From NCBI GenBank assembly GCA_037443645.1, contig JBBINY010000007.1, positions 1-64,000 on the forward strand: a stretch of DNA of 64,000 bases, read 5' to 3'. The DNA is from UBA2336 sp037443645. Its GTDB lineage: Bacteria > Bacteroidota > Bacteroidia > Cytophagales > Cyclobacteriaceae. The notes beneath the pieces were generated by a model. The model did not search any database and was not told where the DNA came from. It saw only the letters and a list, made by a program, of their open reading frames with translations. Below are positions 25,880 through 33,230 of the stretch, one piece after another. The stretch's first letter is position 1; the number at the start of each line of letters is the position of its first letter. Both the position numbers and the translations under genes were made by a program.

Positions 25880-27106
25880 TCACACCAATTGGTTAAGCGC
25901 CTGTTCGAAGGACGTTTGGGCAATGCCCGTTTTTGAAGGATTCGCAGTGAACGTTCGTTGCAGGGCTTTTCGGATAGTTGCCGAGATATCGACAAAGATT
26001 GCCTCATCATCCATGCTTACTTCACTCTCCATAAAATAGGCAAACACACGGGCCATTCCGCAATTCGCAATGAAATCAGGGATAACCGAAAAATTCTGAT
26101 CAGCATACAACCCGGTCGCTCCAAAAAAAATTTCAGGATCGGCAAAGGGCACATTGGCCCCGCATGAAAACACTTCGAGTTTGGATCGGATCATCCGGTC
26201 GACCTGATCTTTGGTGATCAGCCGCGAAGCGGCCGCAGGGATAAAAATCTCAAACTCTTCGTCCCAGATTTTCCGGTCCAGCTCGTCAAAGGTGATGAGG
26301 TTGTCGGCCATCAGCTTGTTCTTGTGGCGATTCAGAATTAACGACCTGATTTCTTCGCGGGTAAAGCCCTTCGGATTGATCAGGCCACCTTCCCTGCCGA
26401 TAATGCCTACAATCTTCACGCCCAGGTTACTCAAATAAAAACCGGCAGCAGCACCCACATTACCCCACCCCTGAATAACCGCACGTTTTCCGGTAATGTT
26501 GCCACCCCACAGGTTGTAATAATGATTTACCGCTTCGGCCACTCCGTAGCCGGTACACATATCGGCAATCGTATATTTTTTTAAAAGCGAGGGTGTGAAC
26601 CGTTCATCTTCAATTACCTTGATCACTCCGCGCCTGAGTTGGCCTATGCGGTTTACTTTCTGGGGCTCGGTGGGTTTGTAATGCCCGGTGAACACGCCTT
26701 CCTGCGGATGCCAGATGCCCACATCTTCGGTAATCGGAATAACTTCATGAATCTCATCTACATTCAAATCACCACCCGTTCCATAATAATATTTGAGCAA
26801 AGGCATAACAGCGGCATACCATCGTTTCAATACCCCCTCCTTTCGTGGATCATTAGGGTCGAAATTTATGCCTGACTTCGCCCCGCCAATGGGCGGGCCC
26901 GAAACCGTGAATTTCACTTCCATGGTTTTAGCCAGCGACTCAACTTCGCGTTTATCAAGCCCGGCACGCATCCGTGTTCCTCCACCGGCAGCGCCACCCC
27001 GTAGCGAATTAATCACCACCCAACCCTCTGCTTCCGTTTCAGGATCTTTCCACTCAAAAACAATTTCGGGGCGTTTGCTTTCAAATTTCTGAAGGAGTCC
27101 TCTCAT
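25880..27106 (-). CDS. Glu/Leu/Phe/Val family amino-acid dehydrogenase
   Basis: A 408-residue NAD(P)-dependent oxidative deaminase. The dimerisation domain includes GGAAGGGTRMRAG and the catalytic-lysine motif PPIGGAKSGINFDP. The Rossmann domain has IQGWGNVGAAAGFYLSNLG followed by VVGIIG-type strands. Substrate (glutamate or branched-chain) is not resolved; length is short of typical GDH (about 420-450). ATG at 27106 was chosen because it places a consensus promoter (27127-27160) correctly upstream and removes a non-family extension. The stop lies 4 nt from the convergent nhaD stop. Confidence 0.88.
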   Translation of the reverse strand: MRGLLQKFESKRPEIVFEWKDPETEAEGWVVINSLRGGAAGGGTRMRAGLDKREVESLAKTMEVKFTVSGPPIGGAKSGINFDPNDPRKEGVLKRWYAAVMPLLKYYYGTGGDLNVDEIHEVIPITEDVGIWHPQEGVFTGHYKPTEPQKVNRIGQLRRGVIKVIEDERFTPSLLKKYTIADMCTGYGVAEAVNHYYNLWGGNITGKRAVIQGWGNVGAAAGFYLSNLGVKIVGIIGREGGLINPKGFTREEIRSLILNRHKNKLMADNLITFDELDRKIWDEEFEIFIPAAASRLITKDQVDRMIRSKLEVFSCGANVPFADPEIFFGATGLYADQNFSVIPDFIANCGMARVFAYFMESEVSMDDEAIFVDISATIRKALQRTFTANPSKTGIAQTSFEQALNQLV

Positions 27107-27126
27107 GGGTGGATGCGATGAAGCGG

Positions 27127-27160
27127 CAAAGATAAAATTTTTGCAGGCATCAGAAACCAA
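27127..27160 (-). promoter_or_regulatory. Promoter for the amino-acid dehydrogenase
   Basis: On the minus strand TTG (27160-27158), a 23-nt spacer and TATCTTTG (27134-27127) fit the Bacteroidota consensus, ending 20 nt before the ATG. It overlaps the 3' end of anmK. Confidence 0.55.
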
Positions 27161-28226
27161 TAAGCACTCCGGTTGAAGAATCGCGCTGTGCACCAGTCAC
27201 GCTCTTTAAACAGTTAATCTCGTTACGCACACGCAACACACCCAGGAATCCAAACACAACCGCTTCCTTGAATTTAACCAGCGAGGGCTCCGGAATAACC
27301 AGACTTACCCGATCTCCGGCATGCTCAAGTAACCGGTACATCAGGAAAGCATTATATGCTCCACCTCCGGTGCAGAGTACAGTTTTCTTTGTACCCCCGC
27401 AGATGTTCCGGCTAATCTCAACAGCCACCGATTCGGTTACGGTTGCCAGTGCATCAGGAATTGAAATAGTTGTCTGATCAAGCAAAGGTTTTAGTTGAGT
27501 TTCAAAAATTTCTCTGCTTAGTGACGGCCGACTTCTTCTGTTCTTACTAGATACTGCTTGTAGTTTCCTGAACAGGCGTTTATCTATTGTACCGGTTGAA
27601 GCACGTTGGCCGTCTTTATCATATCGCTTGCCTTCTTGCTCGGCCAGGTAGTTCAGCGCCATGTTGGCGAAGCAAATGTCAAAGGCAACCCGTTTGTTCC
27701 GCTGTTGCATAGAACAATTGGCTATGCCCCCCAGGTTTAAACACACATCGTATTCGCCAAACAGAATATGATCACCAACTGGAACCAACGGTGCGCCCTC
27801 ACCGCCCCGCATCACATCCAGGCTTCTGAAATCGCACACTACGTTTTTACCGGTTGCGTTGTGAATAGCATTACCATCACCAATCTGAAAGGTGAATCCT
27901 TTACCTGGTTGATGGTAAACGGTATGGCCATGGGAGGAAATAAAATCTACCTTATGGATTGCATGGTTTTTGCAAAATTCATTACACAGGTTACCGAGGT
28001 AGTGTCCGTAAAGCACATTCAATTGTATCAGCTCCTGACCGGGTAAGTGGTGTGCAGCCTGCAGTATTTTTTTCCAGGTTCGATTATAAGCAACCGTACT
28101 GGCGTGATGAATCCCATAGCGCCAATGCGATCCTTTCCGGTTAAACGAACAATAGGCAAGATCCACACCATCGAGCGAAGTGCCAGACATGAGCCCGATA
28201 ACATGGTAGGTGTTCTGATCAAGCAT
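27150..28226 (-). CDS. anmK: Anhydro-N-acetylmuramic acid kinase
   Basis: A 358-residue sugar kinase of the actin/hexokinase fold that converts 1,6-anhydro-MurNAc to MurNAc-6-phosphate in cell-wall recycling. The N-terminal GLMSGTSLDGVDLAY is diagnostic for AnmK. SSHGHTVYHQPGKGFTFQIGDG, NLGGIANCS and the C-terminal CTGGGAYNAFLM complete the nucleotide and substrate sites. Length is normal. It is followed by the dehydrogenase gene on the same strand, which seems to have its own promoter. Confidence 0.95.
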   Translation of the reverse strand: MLDQNTYHVIGLMSGTSLDGVDLAYCSFNRKGSHWRYGIHHASTVAYNRTWKKILQAAHHLPGQELIQLNVLYGHYLGNLCNEFCKNHAIHKVDFISSHGHTVYHQPGKGFTFQIGDGNAIHNATGKNVVCDFRSLDVMRGGEGAPLVPVGDHILFGEYDVCLNLGGIANCSMQQRNKRVAFDICFANMALNYLAEQEGKRYDKDGQRASTGTIDKRLFRKLQAVSSKNRRSRPSLSREIFETQLKPLLDQTTISIPDALATVTESVAVEISRNICGGTKKTVLCTGGGAYNAFLMYRLLEHAGDRVSLVIPEPSLVKFKEAVVFGFLGVLRVRNEINCLKSVTGAQRDSSTGVLIGF

Positions 28227-28430
28227 GGAAACCGTATTGTGAGCCCTGGCAATTTAACCAATCCCTCATATACCTGTGCACACGTTCAAACCGTTAACAG
28301 GGTATGCATAACCCGGGTGCCAAATGGTTGTGTGAGGGGTACTCATTTGGCTTTTTTGAAAACAACTTTAAAGCCTCCATATTTGCGTGCCAAAAAAGAG
28401 AATTGGCTACTATTAACGCGTTTTGCCCTG

Positions 28431-29714
28431 ATGGTCCTTACTAAATCCGGCCTTTGTACTTTCTTTTTTGCCTTGCTGATTACGGCCTCTTTTAGCCAGG
28501 CTGCGCGGTCACCATTCTCCACATTCGGGATAGGCGAGCCCTACGGTAGTGCCCTCATCCACAACCAGGGGATGGGCGGAACGGGTGTAGCACAACCCCA
28601 GTACTGGTTTCTTAACAATCAAAATCCGGCACTTCTTGTGTTTAATTACTACACAATTTTTGAAGCCGGGTTATTGGTGGAATCAAAGACCATTAAGGGC
28701 GATACCACCAACGTAAGCAGTTCTGCTGGAAATATGAATTACCTGGCAACCGCCTTTCCCATTAAGCCCGGGCGATGGACTACCTCTTTTGGATTAATGC
28801 CGTTTACCAACGTTAACTACAAGTTTGTTTACTACGATAGCGTACGCGACAACAACAACATCGTGGTGGATACCATCGCCATTCAGGAGCAGGGCAGCGG
28901 AGGGTTCAATCAACTGTATTGGAGCAACGGCTTCCGCCTTCACGATAATTGGTCCATCGGCATAAAAGCCGCATACATTTTCAGTTCCATTAATAATGAT
29001 TACGCAAACACGCTTATTAACGTCAATCAGTCTGTACCTTTTTTGATTGCCGTTAAAGAGCAAACCTATGTAAGCGATTTTCTGTTTTCCGGAGGACTCT
29101 CCTATAGTAAAGATTCATTGGGCAGGCGAAATAACATCATTGTCAGTGCCGGACTCACATACAGTTTTGCTACCGACCTGAAAGCCCGGCAAACCACAAC
29201 GTATGAACGAAGAACGATTTCCGGAAATCCGATAACGCTTGATACACTGGTAACCACGCGAGGTATAATCTCAATACCCTCTGAATTACAGGCGGGGTTC
29301 TCCGTAAGCAAATCGGCCAACTGGTCGGCATCGGTTGAATTCAGCATGCAGAATTGGGCTAATTTCAACAGCCTTAATGAAGACGACCTGGGCAACCTGG
29401 GCAAGGCCTGGCGGGCCTCCATTGGCGGGGAGTATACCCCTGATTACCTCTCCAGTAAGCTTTTTGACCGCATAACCTATCGCGCAGGCTTCAAATTCGA
29501 ACGATATCCATTTTTGATTAATAATAACCAGCTTAAGGATTTTGGCATTAATTTTGGGTTTTCAGTGCCGACAGGCCGCTCAAGTATTGATTTGGCCTTT
29601 AGTACGGGTAAAAGAGGCAACCGGTCAGAAACCATACTGGAAGAAACATACTTCAAGGTTTACTTCGGGCTTACGTTTAACGATCAGTGGTTTGTACGAA
29701 GAAAATTTGATTAG
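28431..29714 (+). CDS. Outer-membrane beta-barrel protein
   Basis: A 427-residue exported protein. ATG at 28431 gives a signal peptide (KSGLCTFFFALLITASFSQA); the open frame extends far upstream over anmK but that part is not protein-like. The mature protein has ARSPFSTFGIGEPYGS, common in Bacteroidota FadL-like/OmpP1-type barrels, then alternating amphipathic strands up to a C-terminal aromatic (WFVRRKFD). The ligand is unknown. It heads a gene run (TPR protein, lptC, CNNM, foldase) typical of envelope biogenesis in this phylum, so a role at the outer membrane is likely. Confidence 0.8.
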   Translation: MVLTKSGLCTFFFALLITASFSQAARSPFSTFGIGEPYGSALIHNQGMGGTGVAQPQYWFLNNQNPALLVFNYYTIFEAGLLVESKTIKGDTTNVSSSAGNMNYLATAFPIKPGRWTTSFGLMPFTNVNYKFVYYDSVRDNNNIVVDTIAIQEQGSGGFNQLYWSNGFRLHDNWSIGIKAAYIFSSINNDYANTLINVNQSVPFLIAVKEQTYVSDFLFSGGLSYSKDSLGRRNNIIVSAGLTYSFATDLKARQTTTYERRTISGNPITLDTLVTTRGIISIPSELQAGFSVSKSANWSASVEFSMQNWANFNSLNEDDLGNLGKAWRASIGGEYTPDYLSSKLFDRITYRAGFKFERYPFLINNNQLKDFGINFGFSVPTGRSSIDLAFSTGKRGNRSETILEETYFKVYFGLTFNDQWFVRRKFD

Positions 29715-29725
29715 GAAAAAACGCT

Positions 29726-31057
29726 ATGAAAAACACCGCGATTAAATTACTTGTTACAGGATTTTTGGGGTTACTCTCCGTTGCAACCGCTTATTCGCAA
29801 TGCAAAGATTGGGCCTTCAGCGAAGGAGAAGCCAAAGCACTTGAACAGGAAAAGGTAACGTTATATACCGATGCCAAGAGCAACAACAACTTTAAACAGG
29901 CCTTACCTCCGCTGAATTGGTTGTTAAAGAACAATCCAAAACTCAATACCAGCATTTATATTAACGGTGCTGAAATCTTTGATAAGGTCGCCAGTGCGGA
30001 AACCGATCCGGCAAAGAAGAAAGTATACATTGATTCGCTCTTGCTGATACATGACCTGCGAATTGCCAATTGCGGTGAAGAGGCCAGTGTTTCCAACCGC
30101 AAGGCACTTATGGCTGCAAAGTATTATGCCAACGAAAATGGAAAGGAGGCGTATGTACTGTCGCTCATGGATAAAGCCATTGAATTGAACGGCAACAATA
30201 CCCTGGATGGAACACTCGTTCCATATATGCAATCCACTAAAATTAACAAGCTCAAACTGAAGACGCTAACCGATGATCAGGTGCTGGAACGCTACGACAA
30301 AGTGATGTCCATTCTGGATGCCAAGATTAAAAAGGCTCAGAGCGAGGGCAAACCAATCGACAAACTTACTGCCCTGAAAGCCGATGTTGACAAGATTTTA
30401 CTGAGCATGGTTACCGTCAACTGCGATTTTGTGCGCAAGAACCTGGGGCCAAAGTTCAAAGCAAACCAATCCGATATCGGTACAGCGAAGAAAATATTCG
30501 CTTTTATGCTTCAGGATAAATGTACAGACGACCCACTCTGGCTGGAGGCTGCCGAAGCCATTCACAAAGTGGAGAAGGATTACGGTCTGGCAAAAAACCT
30601 GGCTATTCGTTACCTGGCCGCAGAGAACTATGGCAAATCAGAACAACTCTTTAAAGAAGCTTTGGAGCTAGCCCCAACCAATCCGGACAAAGCCGATATC
30701 CTGCTCTATTTGGGAGCCCTGGAAGCGAAAAATGGAAACAAGGCTGGAGCACGCGAGCTGTATCGTCAAGCCGTGGCTGCCGATGGCTCTAAAAAAGAAG
30801 CCTACGAAAAAATCGGTGACTTGTACTATCAAAGCTTCTCTGATTGTGCTAAAAAAGAAAATATGGCAGCTGACAGGCTTGTTTATATTGCAGCATTCGA
30901 AATGTACCAGCGTGCGAACGATGCCAAGAAAATGGCCATGGCAAAAGATCAGTTCCCTTCAAAGGAGGATATTTTCCTGGTAAACTGGTCAGCAGGCGAC
31001 ACCCAGCGTGTGGGCTGCTGGATCAACGAGAGCGTTCAGGTAAAAACACGGGATTAA
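29726..31057 (+). CDS. Exported tetratricopeptide-repeat protein
   Basis: A 443-residue periplasmic protein with signal peptide (IKLLVTGFLGLLSVATAYSQ). It is almost entirely helical; TPR-like units are clearest between about residues 275 and 370 (LAIRYLAAENYGKSEQLFKEALELAPTN, ADILLYLGALEAKNGNKAGARELYRQAVAADGS). TPR proteins scaffold protein complexes; a partner may be the outer-membrane protein encoded 11 nt upstream. A terminator (31079-31107) follows it. Confidence 0.8.
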   Translation: MKNTAIKLLVTGFLGLLSVATAYSQCKDWAFSEGEAKALEQEKVTLYTDAKSNNNFKQALPPLNWLLKNNPKLNTSIYINGAEIFDKVASAETDPAKKKVYIDSLLLIHDLRIANCGEEASVSNRKALMAAKYYANENGKEAYVLSLMDKAIELNGNNTLDGTLVPYMQSTKINKLKLKTLTDDQVLERYDKVMSILDAKIKKAQSEGKPIDKLTALKADVDKILLSMVTVNCDFVRKNLGPKFKANQSDIGTAKKIFAFMLQDKCTDDPLWLEAAEAIHKVEKDYGLAKNLAIRYLAAENYGKSEQLFKEALELAPTNPDKADILLYLGALEAKNGNKAGARELYRQAVAADGSKKEAYEKIGDLYYQSFSDCAKKENMAADRLVYIAAFEMYQRANDAKKMAMAKDQFPSKEDIFLVNWSAGDTQRVGCWINESVQVKTRD

Positions 31058-31078
31058 TCATCGGTATACAATCCTTAT

Positions 31079-31107
31079 AAAAGGTCATAGGCTAACTATG
31101 GCCTTTT
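31079..31107 (+). terminator. Intrinsic terminator after the TPR gene
   Basis: Stem AAAGGTCATAG/CTATGGCCTTT (one G-T pair), loop GCTAA, ending in TTTTT, 8 nt before the lptC ATG. It must be partly read through, or lptC has its own promoter. Confidence 0.75.
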
Positions 31108-31114
31108 TGATTTC

Positions 31115-31645
31115 ATGAAAAAAAACATTGCTATACTTCTGTTTCTTGCCGGCTCGTGTACCAGCAGTGAAAATACACAACCGCTTCTTTATGAAGGGCC
31201 TTTGCGTGAGGGTGAAAATGTGGAGCTTTACTACAGCGAAGAGCAGATTGTGAAGGTTAAAATGATTGCCGAAGTTGTTTATGAATTCCAGAATGGCGAC
31301 AGGGAATTTCCAAAGGGGATAGACCTTGAGTTTTTTGATGAAACCGGTAAACTTTCGTCAACCCTCAGGGCCAACCATGCCTATTACTTTAAACAGGAGG
31401 ATCAATGGCGCGCCCGGGGTAAAGTGGAAGTGATTAATCTTGAAAAGAACGAACAACTGAATACAGAGGAATTATTTTGGAAACCCACCAAAGAAGAGAT
31501 CTTCACCGAAAGTTTTGTAACCATCCGCCTTCAGAATGAGGTAATTTATGGCGAAGGCCTCGAGGCCAAACAGGATATGTCATCCTACACCATAAAAAAG
31601 CCACAGGGCGAGTTCACCATTGAGGAGGAGTCGACACCCCGGTAG
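31115..31645 (+). CDS. lptC: LPS export protein LptC (lipoprotein form)
   Basis: A 176-residue periplasmic component of the Lpt bridge that carries lipopolysaccharide from the LptBFG extractor to LptA. It begins with a short lipoprotein signal (MKKNIAILLFLAGSC), an anchoring mode usual in Bacteroidota, instead of the TM helix of E. coli LptC. The beta-jellyroll part shows GIDLEFFDETGKLSSTLRANHAYY, WRARGKVEVINLEKNEQLNTEELFW and VIYGEGLEAKQDMSSYTIKKPQGEF, the standard LptC pattern. Confidence 0.88.
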   Translation: MKKNIAILLFLAGSCTSSENTQPLLYEGPLREGENVELYYSEEQIVKVKMIAEVVYEFQNGDREFPKGIDLEFFDETGKLSSTLRANHAYYFKQEDQWRARGKVEVINLEKNEQLNTEELFWKPTKEEIFTESFVTIRLQNEVIYGEGLEAKQDMSSYTIKKPQGEFTIEEESTPR

Positions 31646-31663
31646 CCACACACACAAAATCAG

Positions 31664-31671
31664 TATCTTTG
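31664..31671 (+). promoter_or_regulatory. -7 box (TATCTTTG) before the 51-codon micro-ORF
   Basis: A perfect TAnnTTTG match ends 7 nt before the ATG at 31679. No -33 TTG is obvious. A transcript from here would be leaderless or nearly so. Confidence 0.45.
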
Positions 31672-31678
31672 CTTTCCA

Positions 31679-31834
31679 ATGAAGTTACCCGATGTGATTC
31701 TGCTTTCGCTTGCGGCAGCCTTGCTGATTATCGGAATACACCAGGTTATGACAGCCGGTATGGGTAATGCCTATTGGGTGCTGATGCTCTCATCGGCCCT
31801 GTTTTTAATGTATGTGTACAGGAAGCGGAAATAA
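31679..31834 (+). CDS. 51-residue two-helix membrane micro-protein
   Basis: This short frame fills the gap between lptC and the CNNM gene. The predicted protein has two hydrophobic helices (VILLSLAAALLIIGI and YWVLMLSSALFLMYVY) joined by HQVMTAGMGN, and ends with RKRK, the arrangement of a small inner-membrane hairpin with cytoplasmic ends. Its stop overlaps the next start as TAATG, indicating coupled translation. A -7 box sits just upstream. It does not match a family I recognise. Confidence 0.6.
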   Translation: MKLPDVILLSLAAALLIIGIHQVMTAGMGNAYWVLMLSSALFLMYVYRKRK

Positions 31835-33108
31835 TGGACATTCAGCTACTGCCTTATATTGCCCTATCACTGGCTTTCTCCTTTTTCTTTTCCGGGATGG
31901 AAATCGCATACTTATCGGCCAACAAGTTGCAACTCGAATTGAAGGGCAACCAAGGTTCACTCCCAGGAAAGATCTTTTTAAAATTTATAAAGAAGCCCTC
32001 CATGTTTATCGGCACCACGCTAATCGGCAATACGGTTGCCCTGGTATTCTATGGCATTCTGATGGCTCAATTGCTGGAGCCCGTTTTACAAACCTGGCTG
32101 CCTGAACCTGTCCGCAACGATGCATTCGTATTGGTTCTTCAAACGCTGCTATCAACTACCCTGGTGTTAATCACTGCCGAATTCCTGCCGAAGAGTATTT
32201 TTCTTTCCAATCCGAATGTTATGCTCAGTGCCCTCGCAGTTCCATTTAACATAGTGTACTACCTGCTGTATCCTTTTGTGGCTGTGGTGGTGGCCTTTTC
32301 CCGGTTTGTTATCGTTCACGTCTTCCGAACGGAATATTCCGATGAACGACCCGTGTACGGACTAACTGACCTGAACAATTACCTCAAGAGCATGATGAAA
32401 GTGAAACACGAAGACGAGGATGTGACACTCGATAAAAAAATTTTCCATAATGCGCTTGAGTTCAAAACTGTGAAAGTGCGCGACTGCATGATACCGCGAA
32501 CAGAAATTGTAGCAGTGGATCTGCAAGACGGAATTGACCGCCTGACTAAGGCGTTTGTTGAAACCGGCCATTCAAAAATTCTGGTGTATAAAGACTCCAT
32601 CGATGAGGTAATCGGTTACTGCCATTCTTCAGGGCTCTTCAGGAAACCCGCAACCATTGAAGAAATGCTTACCCCGATTATCAACGTGCCTGAAACAACC
32701 CTGGCAAACGAACTCATGCTTCAGTTTATCAGGGAACGAAAAAGCCTGGCCGTGGTGGTCGATGAATTTGGCGGCACTTCAGGCATCGTTAGCATGGAAG
32801 ACGTAATTGAAGAAATCTTCGGGGAAATTGAAGATGAGCACGATCAGGATGACCTGGTGGAACAGAAACTGGATGCACGAACATGGCTTTTAAGCGCCCG
32901 GATTGAAATCGATTACCTGAATGAAACATACGGCTGGAACTTACCCACCGGAGAATACGATACCCTTGGAGGACTTATCCTGGCATATGCCGAAGACATT
33001 CCCGAAGCCGGTGAAACAATAACCGTACACCCATTTACATTCACCGTGCAGTCAACCCTTGATAACCGGATTGATACCATTAAGGTGACATTGCCTGAAG
33101 ACATCTGA
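31834..33108 (+). CDS. CNNM/HlyC-CorC family membrane protein
   Basis: A 424-residue protein with a DUF21 (CNNM) transmembrane domain (about 1-180; SLAFSFFFSGMEIAYLSANK). Two CBS domains (about 200-330; VRDCMIPRTEIVAVD, IRERKSLAVVVDEFGGTSGIVSMEDVIEEIFGEI) and a C-terminal CorC_HlyC domain (LDARTWLLSARIEIDYLNETYGW) follow. Members transport Mg2+ or Co2+ or modulate such transport; the hemolysin name is historical. The start at 31834 overlaps the micro-ORF stop. It lies between lptC and a periplasmic foldase in an envelope gene run. Confidence 0.9.
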   Translation: MDIQLLPYIALSLAFSFFFSGMEIAYLSANKLQLELKGNQGSLPGKIFLKFIKKPSMFIGTTLIGNTVALVFYGILMAQLLEPVLQTWLPEPVRNDAFVLVLQTLLSTTLVLITAEFLPKSIFLSNPNVMLSALAVPFNIVYYLLYPFVAVVVAFSRFVIVHVFRTEYSDERPVYGLTDLNNYLKSMMKVKHEDEDVTLDKKIFHNALEFKTVKVRDCMIPRTEIVAVDLQDGIDRLTKAFVETGHSKILVYKDSIDEVIGYCHSSGLFRKPATIEEMLTPIINVPETTLANELMLQFIRERKSLAVVVDEFGGTSGIVSMEDVIEEIFGEIEDEHDQDDLVEQKLDARTWLLSARIEIDYLNETYGWNLPTGEYDTLGGLILAYAEDIPEAGETITVHPFTFTVQSTLDNRIDTIKVTLPEDI

Positions 33109-33180
33109 TTCGCCTTCGATTCCTTAGGAATCAACTAATTAAAATCAAATCGCAGCGTTTCAAACGATTTTAAAAGCGGT

Positions 33181-33210
33181 TTTGCCATTGAAAAAACTGG
33201 GTTAAATTTG
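33181..33210 (+). promoter_or_regulatory. Promoter for the PpiD-like foldase
   Basis: TTTG (33181-33184), an 18-nt spacer and TAAATTTG (33203-33210) match the full Bacteroidota -33/-7 consensus, 20 nt before the ATG. Confidence 0.7.
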
Positions 33211-33230
33211 CGGTCTTTAAAAATTACGAT

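Noticed and set aside
28047..28430. N-terminal extension of the outer-membrane protein gene
   Set aside because: Overlaps anmK on the other strand for most of its length and would bury the signal peptide; the ATG at 28431 is the natural start.
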